A DNA stretch of 33,851 bases from Bordetella parapertussis (GTDB lineage Bacteria > Pseudomonadota > Gammaproteobacteria > Burkholderiales > Burkholderiaceae_C). Under the pieces are notes generated by a model, which saw nothing but the letters and a program-made list of their open reading frames with translations, was not told the origin of the DNA and made no database searches. Both the position numbers and the translations under genes were made by a program. The stretch spans positions 1 through 33,851 of the forward strand of contig CAMDJS010000009.1 in assembly GCA_945900685.1 (NCBI GenBank), given 5' to 3'. Below are positions 25,837 to 33,851 of the stretch, one piece after another (the stretch's first letter is position 1; each line of letters opens with the position of its first letter).

Positions 25837-25842
25837 TATGAT
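25837..25842 (+). promoter_or_regulatory. Candidate -10 box for paaABCDE
   Basis: TATGAT differs from TATAAT at one base and lies 27 bases before the paaA ATG, which leaves room for a short leader and the GAGGTG ribosome site at about 25859-25864. The matching -35 position is only TTTTAT, so the promoter would be weak or activator-assisted. A TTGACA at 25782-25787 exists but is too far from this box. Confidence 0.4.
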
Positions 25843-25869
25843 GCACTCATCCATCACCGAGGTGAACCC

Positions 25870-26913
25870 ATGTACACACAGTCATTCAATGTGCCCGATG
25901 CGCCGATCGCTGCCGCCGGACCGCGCGAAATCAAACCGGTTTTGACCCCAGAACAGCAACAAGCCATGGACAGGGTGCAATCGCAGTTTGATCGGGTGAT
26001 AGATGCCGACGGCAAGATCGAGCCTAAAGACTGGATGCCCGAGGCCTACCGCAAAACCTTGGTGCGCCAGATCAGCCAGCACGCCCACAGCGAAATTGTG
26101 GGCATGCTGCCCGAAGGCAACTGGATCAGCCGCGCGCCCAGTTTGAAGCGCAAAGCCATCCTGATTGCCAAAGTGCAGGACGAAGCCGGCCATGGCTTGT
26201 ATTTGTACAGCGCGGCGGAAACCCTGGGCACCAGCCGCGACCAGATGTTGGACGCGCTGCATACCGGTCGCGCCAAATACAGTTCCATCTTTAATTACCC
26301 CACGCTAACTTGGGCGGATGTCGGCGTCATTGGCTGGCTGGTGGACGGCGCGGCCATCATGAACCAAATTCCGCTGTGCCGTTGCAGCTACGGCCCTTAT
26401 GCCCGCGCCATGGTGCGTATTTGCAAAGAAGAATCTTTTCACCAGCGCCAGGGCTTCGAGGCATTGATGGTGATGATGCAAGGCAAGGCTGAGCAGCAAG
26501 CCATGGTGCAAGACGCGGTCAACCGCTGGTGGTGGAAATGCCTGGCCATGTTTGGTCCGCCTGACGCAGACAGTACCAACAGCACCCAAGGCATGCGTTG
26601 GGGCATCAAGCGCATCAGCAATGACGATTTGCGTCAAAAGTTCATCGACGCCACCGTGCCGCAAGCCAAAGTGTTGGGTGTCACTTTGCCTGACCCAGAT
26701 TTGAAATGGAACGAAGCGCGCGGCCATCACGACTACGGCCAGATTGATTGGGATGAGTTCTGGGCCACGGTCAACGGCAACGGACCTTGCAACAAAGAGC
26801 GCTTGTCCACCCGTGTTAAAGCGCATGAAGACGGCCGGTGGGTGCGCGACGCTGCCCTGGCTTATGCACGCAAGCAGCAACAACGACTTCAGCAACAGCA
26901 GGAGGCCGCATGA
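25870..26913 (+). CDS. paaA: Phenylacetyl-CoA epoxidase, catalytic subunit A
   Basis: 347 residues. PaaA is the di-iron catalytic subunit of the PaaABCE mono-oxygenase, which turns phenylacetyl-CoA into the ring 1,2-epoxide using O2 and NADPH in the cytoplasm. Visible motifs are [18 protein letters not shown] and [18 protein letters not shown], each with the E-x-x-H-type iron ligands, plus [19 protein letters not shown] short Gln-rich tail follows. GAGGTG precedes the ATG. The stop overlaps the paaB start (ATGA, 26910-26913). Length and sequence are typical. Confidence 0.96.
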   Translation: MYTQSFNVPDAPIAAAGPREIKPVLTPEQQQAMDRVQSQFDRVIDADGKIEPKDWMPEAYRKTLVRQISQHAHSEIVGMLPEGNWISRAPSLKRKAILIAKVQDEAGHGLYLYSAAETLGTSRDQMLDALHTGRAKYSSIFNYPTLTWADVGVIGWLVDGAAIMNQIPLCRCSYGPYARAMVRICKEESFHQRQGFEALMVMMQGKAEQQAMVQDAVNRWWWKCLAMFGPPDADSTNSTQGMRWGIKRISNDDLRQKFIDATVPQAKVLGVTLPDPDLKWNEARGHHDYGQIDWDEFWATVNGNGPCNKERLSTRVKAHEDGRWVRDAALAYARKQQQRLQQQQEAA

Positions 26914-27212
26914 GCCAGACCGATAACGTGGCCAACGAATGGCCTTTGTGGGAAGTGTTTGTACGCAGCAAGCAAGGCATTGAGCACAAGCATTGCGGCA
27001 GTCTGCATGCCGCCGATGCGCAACAGGCTTTGCACATGGCGCGCGATGTGTACACGCGCCGCCAAGAAGGTGTCAGCATTTGGGTCATACCTTCTGCTGC
27101 CATCACGGCCAGTGACCCGGGCGATAAAGACACCTTGTTTGAACCTGCCAAGGACAAGGTGTACCGTCATCCCACATTTTTTGTGATCCCAGACGAAGTG
27201 GGGCACATGTGA
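26910..27212 (+). CDS. paaB: Phenylacetyl-CoA epoxidase subunit B
   Basis: 100 residues from ATG 26910, preceded by AGGAGG inside the paaA end; the longer frame upstream only re-reads paa[21 protein letters not shown] and [20 protein letters not shown] are diagnostic for PaaB, the small structural subunit bridging the PaaAC heterodimers. The C-terminal [16 protein letters not shown] is also typical. Overlaps paaA at the start and paaC at the stop, so the three are translationally coupled. Confidence 0.95.
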   Translation: MSQTDNVANEWPLWEVFVRSKQGIEHKHCGSLHAADAQQALHMARDVYTRRQEGVSIWVIPSAAITASDPGDKDTLFEPAKDKVYRHPTFFVIPDEVGHM

Positions 27213-27976
27213 ACGCTTCATCTGAGTTTGTGCTGCATCTGGCGGATAACGCACTCATTTTGGGTCAACGCAACGCCGAATGGTGCGGTCACGGCCCCAT
27301 CTTGGAAGAAGACTTGGCGCTGGCCAACAACTCGCTGGACTTGATCGGTCAAGCGCGGTTGCTCTACCAGCATGTTGCGCAATTGCGCAACGACGGCAGT
27401 ACCGAGGACTCGCTGGCTTATTTCCGGGATCAGCAGGACTTTCTGAATTTCACCTTGCTTGAATTGCCGCACACCACGGCACTGGCGCCGTCTGCGCGTG
27501 CCGAGCGCGACTATGCCGTCACCATCACCCGCAACTTTTTGTTCAGTGCCTACATGTTGCAGGTATGGGAACAACTGCAACACCATGCGGATGCGCAACT
27601 CGCCGCCATCGCCGCCAAGTCATTGAAAGAAGTTCGCTACCATTTTCACCATGCCGCTGATTGGTTGGTGCGCTTTGGCGATGGCACTGATGAGTCTCAC
27701 ACCAAAGCACAAGCCGCCGTTCATTTTTTGATGCCGTACACGCAAGAGTTTTGGAGTGAATGGCCTGTGTCGCAAGCCATCTTTGGTGATGTGAATGCAT
27801 TGCGTACTGCTTGGCATGATTTGGTTCATCAGGTATTGACCCAGGCGGGTTTGCAGTTGCCCACAGCAGCCGCTTACATCACGCAAGGGCATCTCGGCGT
27901 GCACTCCGAACACATGTCTTACCTGTTGGCTGAAATGCAAAGTCTGGCCAGACAACACCCCGGTGCGACTTGGTGA
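27209..27976 (+). CDS. paaC: Phenylacetyl-CoA epoxidase subunit C
   Basis: 255 residues from GTG 27209, which overlaps the paaB stop (GTGA). PaaC is the structural partner of PaaA, with the same ferritin-like fold but without a working di-iron site. LADNALILGQRNAEWCGHGP, ANNSLDLIGQARLLYQHVAQ, RDQQDFLNFTLLELPHTT and KEVRYHFHHAADWLVRFGDG are strong PaaC blocks. HLGVHSEHMSYLLAEMQSLA closes it. Co-translation with paaA and paaB fits a fixed complex. Confidence 0.95.
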   Translation: MNASSEFVLHLADNALILGQRNAEWCGHGPILEEDLALANNSLDLIGQARLLYQHVAQLRNDGSTEDSLAYFRDQQDFLNFTLLELPHTTALAPSARAERDYAVTITRNFLFSAYMLQVWEQLQHHADAQLAAIAAKSLKEVRYHFHHAADWLVRFGDGTDESHTKAQAAVHFLMPYTQEFWSEWPVSQAIFGDVNALRTAWHDLVHQVLTQAGLQLPTAAAYITQGHLGVHSEHMSYLLAEMQSLARQHPGATW

Positions 27977-28545
27977 ACATCCAGTCATCGCCAGCGGTGT
28001 ACTTACACACCTTGCCTGACGGCCCCTTGGCGTTACCTGCCAAAGACGATGCGCATCACGCTGTCTGGCAATTGTTAGAGTCGGTGACTGACCCTGAAAT
28101 CCCGGTGCTGTCCTTGCGTGAAATAGGTGTGTTGCGCGCCGTGCGTGCAGGCTCTGACGGTTTGCAGGTATTCATCACGCCCACCTACAACGGGTGCCCA
28201 GCCATGGAACAAATGCAAGACGATGTCCGTCAGTGTTTGAAGGCAGCGGGTTTGCAAGCCGAGGTGATCACATGTTTGTCACCGGCCTGGTCCAGCGACT
28301 GGATGACAACTGAAGGCCAAGCCAAGTTGCTGGCTTACGGCATCGCGCCGCCCCACAGCAGGTCATCCCACAGCGAACACAGCCGGGTGCAATGGATGAA
28401 ACCTTCTTCCTTGTTGAAAGTGGCTTGTCCGCAATGCGGCTCTGACAACACCACAGAAACCTCACATTTCGGTTCCACCGCATGCAAAGCCATGTACACC
28501 TGTCTGGCTTGCATGGAGCCTTTTGATTACTTCAAACCTTATTGA
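27973..28545 (+). CDS. paaD: PaaD, Fe-S assembly factor for the epoxidase
   Basis: 190 residues from GTG 27973, overlapping the paaC stop (GTGA); TTG 27970 is also in frame but less likely. The N-terminal MIP18/DUF59-like domain (about 20-125) holds LESVTDPEIPVLSLREIGVL and TPTYNGCPAMEQMQDDVR. The C-terminal zinc- or cluster-binding part is CPQCGSDNTTETSHFGSTAC followed by YTCLACMEPFDYFKPY. PaaD is needed for the Fe-S centre of PaaE or for epoxidase maturation. The order paaC-paaD-paaE is the usual one. Confidence 0.93.
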   Translation: MNIQSSPAVYLHTLPDGPLALPAKDDAHHAVWQLLESVTDPEIPVLSLREIGVLRAVRAGSDGLQVFITPTYNGCPAMEQMQDDVRQCLKAAGLQAEVITCLSPAWSSDWMTTEGQAKLLAYGIAPPHSRSSHSEHSRVQWMKPSSLLKVACPQCGSDNTTETSHFGSTACKAMYTCLACMEPFDYFKPY

Positions 28546-28557
28546 TTGCGTCGCCTC

Positions 28558-29655
28558 ATGTCAGACCGCCAAACATTTCACGAGCTGATCATCTTGCGCG
28601 TGCGAGCCCAGACCGGGGACGCCATCGCGGTCACCTTTAAAGTACCGCCAGCGCTTCAAAGCTTGTTTGCATTTCAACCCGGGCAGTACCTGACGCTCAA
28701 GGCTTCTATTGACTCCCAAGAGATTCGCCGCAGTTATTCCATCTGCAGCAGTCGCCCGCACTATGACGCCGCGCATGAAATCGAGATCGGTATTCGCGCT
28801 GTGGATGGCGGTGTTTTTTCCCAATGGGCTTTGCGGCATTTTCAAGCCGGTGTTGCTGTGGCAGTCATGCCGCCGCAAGGTCGCTTTGGCGTGCAACAGC
28901 CTGCGGCCAGACACCGCGCGGGTTTTGCCGCAGGTTCAGGCATCACGCCTATCTTGTCCATCATCACCAGCATCTTGGAGCAGCAAGCCGATGCGCAATT
29001 CACGCTGGTCTATGGCAACCGCAACATGGCCTCGGTCATGTTCAATGAAGAATTGCAAGATTTGAAAGACAAGTTCACGCAACGATTGACCTTAGTCCAT
29101 GTGTTGTCACGACAGACGCAGGACATAGGCTTGTTGCAAGGCAGATTGGATACAGCCAAAGTCACTGCCTTGCTGCAATCGGTTTTGCCGGTCAATACCT
29201 TGGAAGAAGTGTTTGTCTGCGGCCCTGAAGGCATGATGGACGGCACCACTGAGGCTTTGCTGCAAGCGGGCGTGTCTGCTGAGCGCATACACAGTGAACG
29301 TTTTTCCTCTGCTGGTCAGCCGTATCGGGCAACTACCCATGCGGTGTCAAAAAACGATTCCACCAAGGATGAAGCCAAGGTGGCTTTGACCCTTATTTTG
29401 GATGGCAAACAACACGCACTGCGCATGTCGGCTGACCAGAAAATACTGGATGTAGGCCTGGCCGCTGGACTGGATTTACCTTATTCCTGCCGAGGCGGTG
29501 TGTGCTGCACTTGCCGCGCCAAAGTCATGCAAGGCAGCGTGGCCATGGAAAAAAACTTCACGCTGGAAGACTGGGAAACCAAGCAGGGTTTTGTGCTGTC
29601 CTGCCAGTCGCGCCCCACCAGTGATGCCGTGACTGTGAGTTACGACGAACGGTAA
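28558..29655 (+). CDS. paaE: PaaE, reductase of the phenylacetyl-CoA epoxidase
   Basis: 365 residues from ATG 28558; a TTG at 28546 extends it by four residues. The N-terminal FAD domain has RRSYSICSS (FAD loop). The NAD(P)H domain has GFAAGSGITPILSIITSI and VFVCGPEGMMDGT. The C-terminal plant-type ferredoxin domain has YSCRGGVCCTCRAKVMQG and VLSCQSRP, giving the four cluster Cys. It passes electrons from NADPH to PaaA. It is the last paa gene here; ring-opening and beta-oxidation genes (paaZ, paaG, paaF, paaK) are not in the window, so they must lie elsewhere. Confidence 0.95.
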   Translation: MSDRQTFHELIILRVRAQTGDAIAVTFKVPPALQSLFAFQPGQYLTLKASIDSQEIRRSYSICSSRPHYDAAHEIEIGIRAVDGGVFSQWALRHFQAGVAVAVMPPQGRFGVQQPAARHRAGFAAGSGITPILSIITSILEQQADAQFTLVYGNRNMASVMFNEELQDLKDKFTQRLTLVHVLSRQTQDIGLLQGRLDTAKVTALLQSVLPVNTLEEVFVCGPEGMMDGTTEALLQAGVSAERIHSERFSSAGQPYRATTHAVSKNDSTKDEAKVALTLILDGKQHALRMSADQKILDVGLAAGLDLPYSCRGGVCCTCRAKVMQGSVAMEKNFTLEDWETKQGFVLSCQSRPTSDAVTVSYDER

Positions 29656-29770
29656 GCGAGAGTTTCTATTGTTTGGGCTTTGACCCTTTGAGCTTGGGGT
29701 GGATTTACCCTCTTGTCATTGCAGCAGGTTGCCTGATTTAATATGCCAGTCTTGTTATGGACTGTTGCGC

Positions 29771-30736
29771 ATGATATTCAAAAGATTCACCTTATTTTTG
29801 CTTGCCGGTTGTTTGACACTCAATGCACTGGCGCAAGAAGAATCTGGTTTGGCAAATTGGGTCAAGCAGTATCCAGATTGGAAGCAGGATAAAGCAGGAC
29901 TGGCCCATGTGGCCAGCCAATGCGCAATCATGTTTGAATTGGTCGGCAATCACATGTCAGCCAATCCGATCCACGAAGAGCAACGCCGCAGTGCCAACAC
30001 ATTTTTGGCGCGCAGTGACACTTTTGCGCGCATAGGTTATTTTTTAAGCATCAAGCAAGGCACGTCTCAGCAACTGGCGGTGACGCAACAACAGGCCTTC
30101 AAAAACGAATTCAATCAGCAAATGCAAGACAATTTGCTTAAACATAAAAATATGATGTTGCCTCCACTGAGTTCGGACATAGAGGTATGCATGGTGAATG
30201 TCAAATTCGCACAAGTCACAGTCAGGCAATTGGAAATTGAGTTTTCCAAACCCACTCAGACTGTCAAGTCTGTCGATCCGATTGCTCCCGACACTTTTGA
30301 CACGGCCATGCTGGATGTGATTTGGCAGTTCATCAAAACCCAAACCCAGGCACCTGAGCAAGCCTCCATGCCGCGTCTGGTGATTCAACCAGACCTGCCC
30401 ACCAATGCCCGCATGGTGTTTGAGTTTCCGTCAGAAGAGCAACCGCAAAACAATTTGCAAATCAATGTGTCACCGCGTATCTTGCAAGCTTGGAGTCGCT
30501 CCATGGTGAATTGGGCGTTTGGACATGAACTGACCCACTACGCCATGTTGATGCAGGAAAACCAATGGACTGCCAAAACCATTTACAGCAACACGGTGCG
30601 GCACCATTGCAACCCCGAGTTTTTGCGCATCACCAGTGAAATAGCCGATTTGATTTCAGACAAGGTGCCCTCTAAAGAGCGTTTACGCATGTACTCCGAG
30701 GTGTTCAGAAGTTGCACCCGTCACCCGGAACAATAA
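29771..30736 (+). CDS. Envelope HELTH metalloprotease-like protein
   Basis: 322 residues from ATG 29771 (MIFKRFTLFLLAGCLTLNALAQ); the upstream extension is unlikely. The signal region has two readings: lipobox LAGC at Cys14 (lipoprotein) or cleavage after ALA (secreted). The body is not recognised to about residue 235, and is helical and Gln-rich. It then has FGHELTHYAML with His252, Glu253 and His256 as a zinc HExxH site, and ITSEIADLIS with Glu290 as a possible third ligand, as in gluzincins. Several Cys are in the mature part. It may be a peptidase or a catalytically weak relative; the substrate is unknown. It stands alone after paaE, with a 115-base gap. Confidence 0.7.
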   Translation: MIFKRFTLFLLAGCLTLNALAQEESGLANWVKQYPDWKQDKAGLAHVASQCAIMFELVGNHMSANPIHEEQRRSANTFLARSDTFARIGYFLSIKQGTSQQLAVTQQQAFKNEFNQQMQDNLLKHKNMMLPPLSSDIEVCMVNVKFAQVTVRQLEIEFSKPTQTVKSVDPIAPDTFDTAMLDVIWQFIKTQTQAPEQASMPRLVIQPDLPTNARMVFEFPSEEQPQNNLQINVSPRILQAWSRSMVNWAFGHELTHYAMLMQENQWTAKTIYSNTVRHHCNPEFLRITSEIADLISDKVPSKERLRMYSEVFRSCTRHPEQ

Positions 30737-30770
30737 GTTAACAAGCCACGTCTCGCACCCAGTAATGTGG

Positions 30771-31172
30771 CTATGCCAGGGTCAGGACTGACCATCTGTC
30801 CCACCAAACAATAATGAGCAGCACAACCAGAGCCCACACTATCAACACCAACGCTATGCCCCAGCGGTTGACAGGCTTGCGCTGATTCACCTGCATCCAA
30901 TCAATAGCCAGTTGCCTACATGCCGTCACAACATCATCCGGTAGCAGTCGCACGGCCAACCAAATCATGGCCGGCAATAAAACCGCGTCGTCCAAAAAAC
31001 CCAGCACCGGCACAAAGTCGGGAATCAAATCGATAGGGCTCAAGGCATACGCAACGGCCAGCATGCTGATGATTTTCGGCAGCCAAGGCGTGCGCGGATC
31101 CTTGTACGCAAACCACAGCATCACAGCATCTTGTTTGATTCGTCTTGCCCATTGGCGTATGGCTGCAAACAT
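30771..31172 (-). CDS. DUF1232/YkvA-like membrane protein
   Basis: 133 residues from ATG 31172; the open frame upstream to 31427 re-reads the neighbouring gene. The core AVAYALSPIDLIPDFVPVLG followed by FLDDAVLLPA is the DUF1232 signature, a short membrane-associated hairpin. A further hydrophobic helix (about 105-128, ALVLIVWALVVLLIIVWW) ends the protein. Function of the family is unknown. It starts eight bases after the small exported protein gene and is probably co-transcribed with it. Confidence 0.82.
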   Translation of the reverse strand: MFAAIRQWARRIKQDAVMLWFAYKDPRTPWLPKIISMLAVAYALSPIDLIPDFVPVLGFLDDAVLLPAMIWLAVRLLPDDVVTACRQLAIDWMQVNQRKPVNRWGIALVLIVWALVVLLIIVWWDRWSVLTLA

Positions 31173-31180
31173 CGTTGGCT

Positions 31181-31525
31181 CTAGGGTCGCTGGCGAATCT
31201 GATTGAACAACGCTTGTACGCCCTGATTGACAGTCGACTCGGGTTGCTTTTCGCAAAAGGCATTCAAACGCGCCACGACATCTTCGTTCGCGGGTAACAA
31301 CCCAAAGACATCCTCTGAATTCAGTGCTTTGAGTACGTCGCTCATGCCTGTCAGATAACCATAGACCCATTCGCGTTGCACCATGGTGCTGAGATTGGCT
31401 TTGCGCGCCGTGTTCCAGCCGCTGCACGGCCTAGGTGTGGAATCCATGGCGTGTGCTGCGCCATGCAATAAAAAACTGCCTGCGATCAAAATCAGTGCGA
31501 TGGTTTTCAAGGAATAAGCCTTCAT
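31181..31525 (-). CDS. Small exported protein, Rap1a/Tai-like
   Basis: 114 residues from ATG 31525. Signal peptide MKAYSLKTIALILIAGSF ending near AAHA (about 26). The mature part has Cys residues in RPCSGW and AFCEKQP and the pattern VYGYLTGMSDVL ... FCEKQPESTVNQGVQALFNQ. The pattern resembles the small exported Rap1a/Tai-like proteins (some are immunity proteins to type VI effectors), but no effector gene is adjacent and the match is only by eye. It probably precedes the DUF1232 gene in one transcript. Confidence 0.6.
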   Translation of the reverse strand: MKAYSLKTIALILIAGSFLLHGAAHAMDSTPRPCSGWNTARKANLSTMVQREWVYGYLTGMSDVLKALNSEDVFGLLPANEDVVARLNAFCEKQPESTVNQGVQALFNQIRQRP

Positions 31526-31730
31526 CAGATACAGCAGGTGATTGAATCTATAAGCATGCATTTGGCCAGTTTGCACAACAAGTCACTGCTGTTGATTAGA
31601 GCCACAAAGTGAGCCGCTGGTTTTCAAATTATTTGTTCTAGTCGGTTGTGCGTAAGTTTAACGTTGCCAGTTTCCATAATGTGATGTCGATGCGTCAGGC
31701 CGATTCGGGCGGTTCAAATTTGGATGCTCT

Positions 31731-32267
31731 TTAACCGGGGGCTTGAACGCTGAAAACAGCTTCGCCCAAGGCTTGGCATAACTCTGCCGGGCTGGGCATA
31801 TCAGGCAATCCTTGCGGTGTTTGCCAACCTGACCATTGCAACCAACGCGCGGCAAATGTGCTGCACACCAAGTGTTTGTCATCATCTTGGCCCGTGGAGG
31901 TCCCAAACAGCAGCCGGGATCCAATCCGGATCAAATCCAGCAAGTCATAGCGGATAGGCAATGCAGTTGCTCTGTCATAGTTGTCACGCATCTGCTCAAA
32001 CTGAACCGGACAGCGGAAGATGTCCACGCCAAAACCACTGCTGATGTATTGCGACAGGGGACGCAGCACATTGTGTTTACCGTCCATTTCAACCGAATAC
32101 AAACGACCTTCTACCCACCAAGCCACCCCAGCGTGCGTGATGCCGCTGTGCGCACCCAAGCGCCCCAGCCTTTGAACGTTGCGCGTGATGCTAGGGAACA
32201 AGCCTTGCCCGCGCACACCCAGCACGTCCCCGCTGTTGATCTGCTGTCGAATATCTGCGTAAGTCAT
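31731..32267 (-). CDS. YiiX/permuted NlpC-P60-like cysteine hydrolase
   Basis: 178 residues from ATG 32267, with AAAGGGG about nine bases upstream; the longer frame to 32336 overlaps the preceding gene. Early GDVLGVRGQGLFPSITRNVQ and SGITHAGVAWW (His45), then KHLVCSTFAARWLQW (Cys135), place the catalytic His before the Cys, the order of the circularly permuted papain-like YiiX/NlpC group. These enzymes cleave amide or ester bonds of peptidoglycan or lipids. No signal peptide, so it is probably cytoplasmic. The target is unknown. Confidence 0.72.
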   Translation of the reverse strand: MTYADIRQQINSGDVLGVRGQGLFPSITRNVQRLGRLGAHSGITHAGVAWWVEGRLYSVEMDGKHNVLRPLSQYISSGFGVDIFRCPVQFEQMRDNYDRATALPIRYDLLDLIRIGSRLLFGTSTGQDDDKHLVCSTFAARWLQWSGWQTPQGLPDMPSPAELCQALGEAVFSVQAPG

Positions 32268-32302
32268 GGCGTCAGTCCCCTTTAGGTGCAAGTTGATTGA
32301 TA

Positions 32303-32746
32303 TCAGTGAGGTGTGTCGAAGGCTTTCATCAGACACAAGGCCGTCAAATACACGGCTGATCTGGGGTAAGTGATATTGATCTCTAGCTGTGTTTCCTCGG
32401 GTTTTTCAACCGCGGCATTTCCAAATTCATCAACCAAAAAAGAAAAAAGCAAGGAAATGGGGATCTGCTGTTGATTGTGTATTTCAGAGAAAGAGATTCG
32501 GCCTTGCAATTTCTGGTTAGGTAGCAGTGAAGCCGTCAGTTTGAATGAGAACCAGCGGTCGCAAAAAATCAAATGGAATTCATTCTCATGCGGGGATTTG
32601 TTGATGACGAGTTTTTCCTGGTTGCTGAATATGGCAGCATGCTCTTTCACCAGCATTTTGAATTTCAGAAAATGTGTTTTTAATATGTCATAGTGACTGT
32701 TTATAGAGGCCACTTGCTCAATCAACTCACTGCCTTTGATAACCAT
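32303..32746 (-). CDS. Hypothetical protein
   Basis: 147 residues with no family I recognise. No signal peptide or membrane helix. Mixed alpha/beta character: an amphipathic N-terminal helix (about 5-40), then strand-rich segments such as HLIFCDRWFSFKLTASLLPN and IPISLLFSFLVDEFGN. AGAGG lies about 11 bases before ATG 32746. It is 35 bases ahead of the YiiX-like gene, so the two are likely an operon, but nothing in the sequence tells what it does. Confidence 0.65.
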   Translation of the reverse strand: MVIKGSELIEQVASINSHYDILKTHFLKFKMLVKEHAAIFSNQEKLVINKSPHENEFHLIFCDRWFSFKLTASLLPNQKLQGRISFSEIHNQQQIPISLLFSFLVDEFGNAAVEKPEETQLEINITYPRSAVYLTALCLMKAFDTPH

Positions 32747-32789
32747 GGTGTCTTAACCTCTAAGGGACAGCGCTTCACGCCATATGTCA

Positions 32790-32850
32790 CTAATATATAT
32801 TAATAAATAAATCTATTGAGTATTTAAAATCTAATTTTTGTCTTGTTGTG
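32790..32850. promoter_or_regulatory. AT-rich region before hypothetical operon
   Basis: This stretch is almost all A and T (ATATATATTAATAAATAAAT and similar), unlike its surroundings. It lies upstream of the leftward gene at 32746, so it probably holds that gene's promoter and an UP-like element. A precise -10/-35 pair is not called. Confidence 0.35.
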
Positions 32851-32889
32851 TTGCAGGTGCCCATCAAGTCATGACGTGAAGACTGATAT

Positions 32890-33261
32890 TCAAAGGACGA
32901 TATTGAGTTTTTGGCGGGCTAATTCGTAGTGTGGGTCAGCGCTGTCCAGCGTCCAGCCACTGGTCAGCATCCGGTTCATGTATTGCCGGTTGTATAAAAA
33001 CGGAAAAATCAGCTGCGACAAACCAAACGACACAAAGGTGATGGCCAGGTGAATCAGACCCACACCGACTTCGCCTCGAATCACTGGGACAAACCAGCCA
33101 AACAGCAGGTAAGTCCAGCTAAAGCCTACATAGCCGTCTTTGGCTATGCCGGATGCCTCATGGATGATGCGCACTTTTTTTTGCAAACCAATCAGCAGCA
33201 AACCTGCGATGAACGGCGCAAACACCACGGCAATCAGCAGCCATACCCAAAAAGTCTCCAT
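32890..33261 (-). CDS. DUF2628/HrgC-like small membrane protein
   Basis: 123 residues with GGAG seven bases before ATG 33261. Helices near 5-25, 45-60 and 68-90. The block GYVGFSWTYLLFGWFVPVIR and the downstream FLYNRQYMNRMLTSGW resemble the DUF2628/HrgC type of membrane protein, in which a Trp- and Phe-rich helix pair is followed by a short cytoplasmic tail. Function is unknown. It stands alone, with no overlapping neighbours. Confidence 0.7.
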   Translation of the reverse strand: METFWVWLLIAVVFAPFIAGLLLIGLQKKVRIIHEASGIAKDGYVGFSWTYLLFGWFVPVIRGEVGVGLIHLAITFVSFGLSQLIFPFLYNRQYMNRMLTSGWTLDSADPHYELARQKLNIVL

Positions 33262-33365
33262 GGTTTCTCCAAAGCAGAGGTCAAAGCATACGCGCTAAGC
33301 AGGAATATGTCTTCGCAGTAAATCAGAAAAATATTCAGCAGCCTATTGAATTGGCTGGCTCACTT

Positions 33366-33851
33366 TCACACACCGCAACTCTGCAACATCACCAGCCCTT
33401 TAGGTGTTTGCAAAGTGGCGGAAATAGTTGCTTCGCCATTGCTTACTTCAATATCTTTCAAATGCACCGCTTCGAAAGCCTTGGTCAATTTCTCTGAAGA
33501 AGGATGCGAAACCGTGATGTTTTGCAAGCTCACACCGGATCGGGGCAGGCTTTGGCGCGGGTGCAGGCGCATGGGTTCGGCCGCCTCCGGCTTGCCCCAT
33601 TGAATCAATGTGGGCAGCGTGCCGTCGAACAGGCGTTGGCCGTCGTCGCGCACAGTGATTTGCCAGTTCAGCTTGCCTTTGCCGTTGCGGCGGTGCGCGT
33701 GTACCACGGGGCCGGTGTCCAAGCCTTGTGCTTTCCATGTGTTTCTCGCGAGTTGAACATCGGTGGTGTTCACCACAAAGTGAATCAATGCGGGCTCTTT
33801 CGCAATCGATGCTTGTAAGGCTGCGTCGTCCAGATCAAACCAGCGTTTGTT
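33366..33851 (-). CDS. Glyoxalase-like (VOC) protein, C-terminal part
   Basis: Open from the right edge to the stop at 33366 (161 codons); the start lies beyond the window. The visible part contains NTTDVQLARNTWKAQGLDTG, then LNWQITVRDDGQRLFDGTLP and LIQWGKPEAAEPMRLHP, a pattern of the glyoxalase_3/VOC fold seen in proteobacterial 'VOC family' proteins. These bind metal-dependent substrates, but ligands cannot be judged from a fragment. No function is claimed. Confidence 0.65.
   Translation of the reverse strand, partial: NKRWFDLDDAALQASIAKEPALIHFVVNTTDVQLARNTWKAQGLDTGPVVHAHRRNGKGKLNWQITVRDDGQRLFDGTLPTLIQWGKPEAAEPMRLHPRQSLPRSGVSLQNITVSHPSSEKLTKAFEAVHLKDIEVSNGEATISATLQTPKGLVMLQSCGV

Noticed and set aside
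30737..30772. AGCCAC/GTGGCT hairpin between the HELTH gene and the DUF1232 gene
   Set aside because: A 6-bp stem with a 17-base loop and no T-run on either strand; not a convincing terminator.
31658..31924. 88-codon minus-strand frame overlapping the YiiX-like gene
   Set aside because: It is out of frame with the gene that carries the His/Cys motifs and lacks any domain.
1..33851. tRNA, rRNA, CRISPR, IS or phage genes
   Set aside because: No tRNA-like cloverleaf, spaced direct repeats, transposase or integrase motifs were seen.

Overview
The window looks like chromosomal DNA of a mid-GC betaproteobacterium, most likely a Burkholderiales member of the Comamonadaceae type. The evidence is the paaX-paaABCDE phenylacetate cluster, a Sox paralogue operon with an AACI-type SoxY arm, an IorAB-like molybdenum hydroxylase, and the general style of the proteins. 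This placement is inference; there is no rRNA marker. Genes are dense, ATGA/GTGA/TTGA start-stop overlaps are common, and no stretch over 300 bases lacks a gene. I saw no tRNA, rRNA, IS element, phage gene or CRISPR array.

Layout. (1) 1-1953, minus strand: an ExbB/TolQ-like channel protein, an ExbD-like protein with a DUF2135-like periplasmic domain, a small membrane protein and a lipoprotein cut by the window edge. Together they look like an undescribed proton-driven stator module. (2) 2144-4940, plus: a periplasmic YVTN beta-propeller, a cytochrome b561 and a family 4 glycosyltransferase. (3) 4959-7301, minus: a fusion of a thiol-dioxygenase-like cupin with four rhodanese domains, divergent from aroE (7412-8260). 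(4) 8262-15271, minus: a tight nine-gene operon encoding an exported protein, a ferritin-like PF10118 protein, an alpha/beta hydrolase, an IorA-like 2Fe-2S subunit, an IorB-like Mo subunit, SoxX, a SoxY paralogue ending AACIDNG, SoxZ and SoxA. It has no soxB or soxCD and is the best candidate here for an uncharacterised pathway. (5) 15369-20162: a pentapeptide protein, a TerC-family membrane protein, two coupled PAP2 phosphatases, a SET-domain protein, a GNAT/ATE-like transferase and a CxxCxxCC protein. (6) 20385-24741, minus: an RND efflux pump (adaptor and permease) without an outer-membrane channel gene. (7) 24817-29655: paaX divergent from paaABCDE, the ring-epoxidation system of aerobic phenylacetyl-CoA degradation. 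(8) 29771-33851: a HELTH metalloprotease-like protein and several small envelope or hypothetical proteins, ending in a partial glyoxalase-like gene.

How the parts fit. In (4), SoxXA would load a sulfur or thiol compound onto the cysteine of the SoxYZ carrier, and the Mo hydroxylase, which has its own Tat signal, would act in the same periplasm and could pass electrons to c-type cytochromes. This is a hypothesis. The cupin-rhodanese fusion nearby also points to organosulfur chemistry. In (7), PaaX probably represses the divergent paa operon through an AT-rich inverted repeat at 25797-25833.
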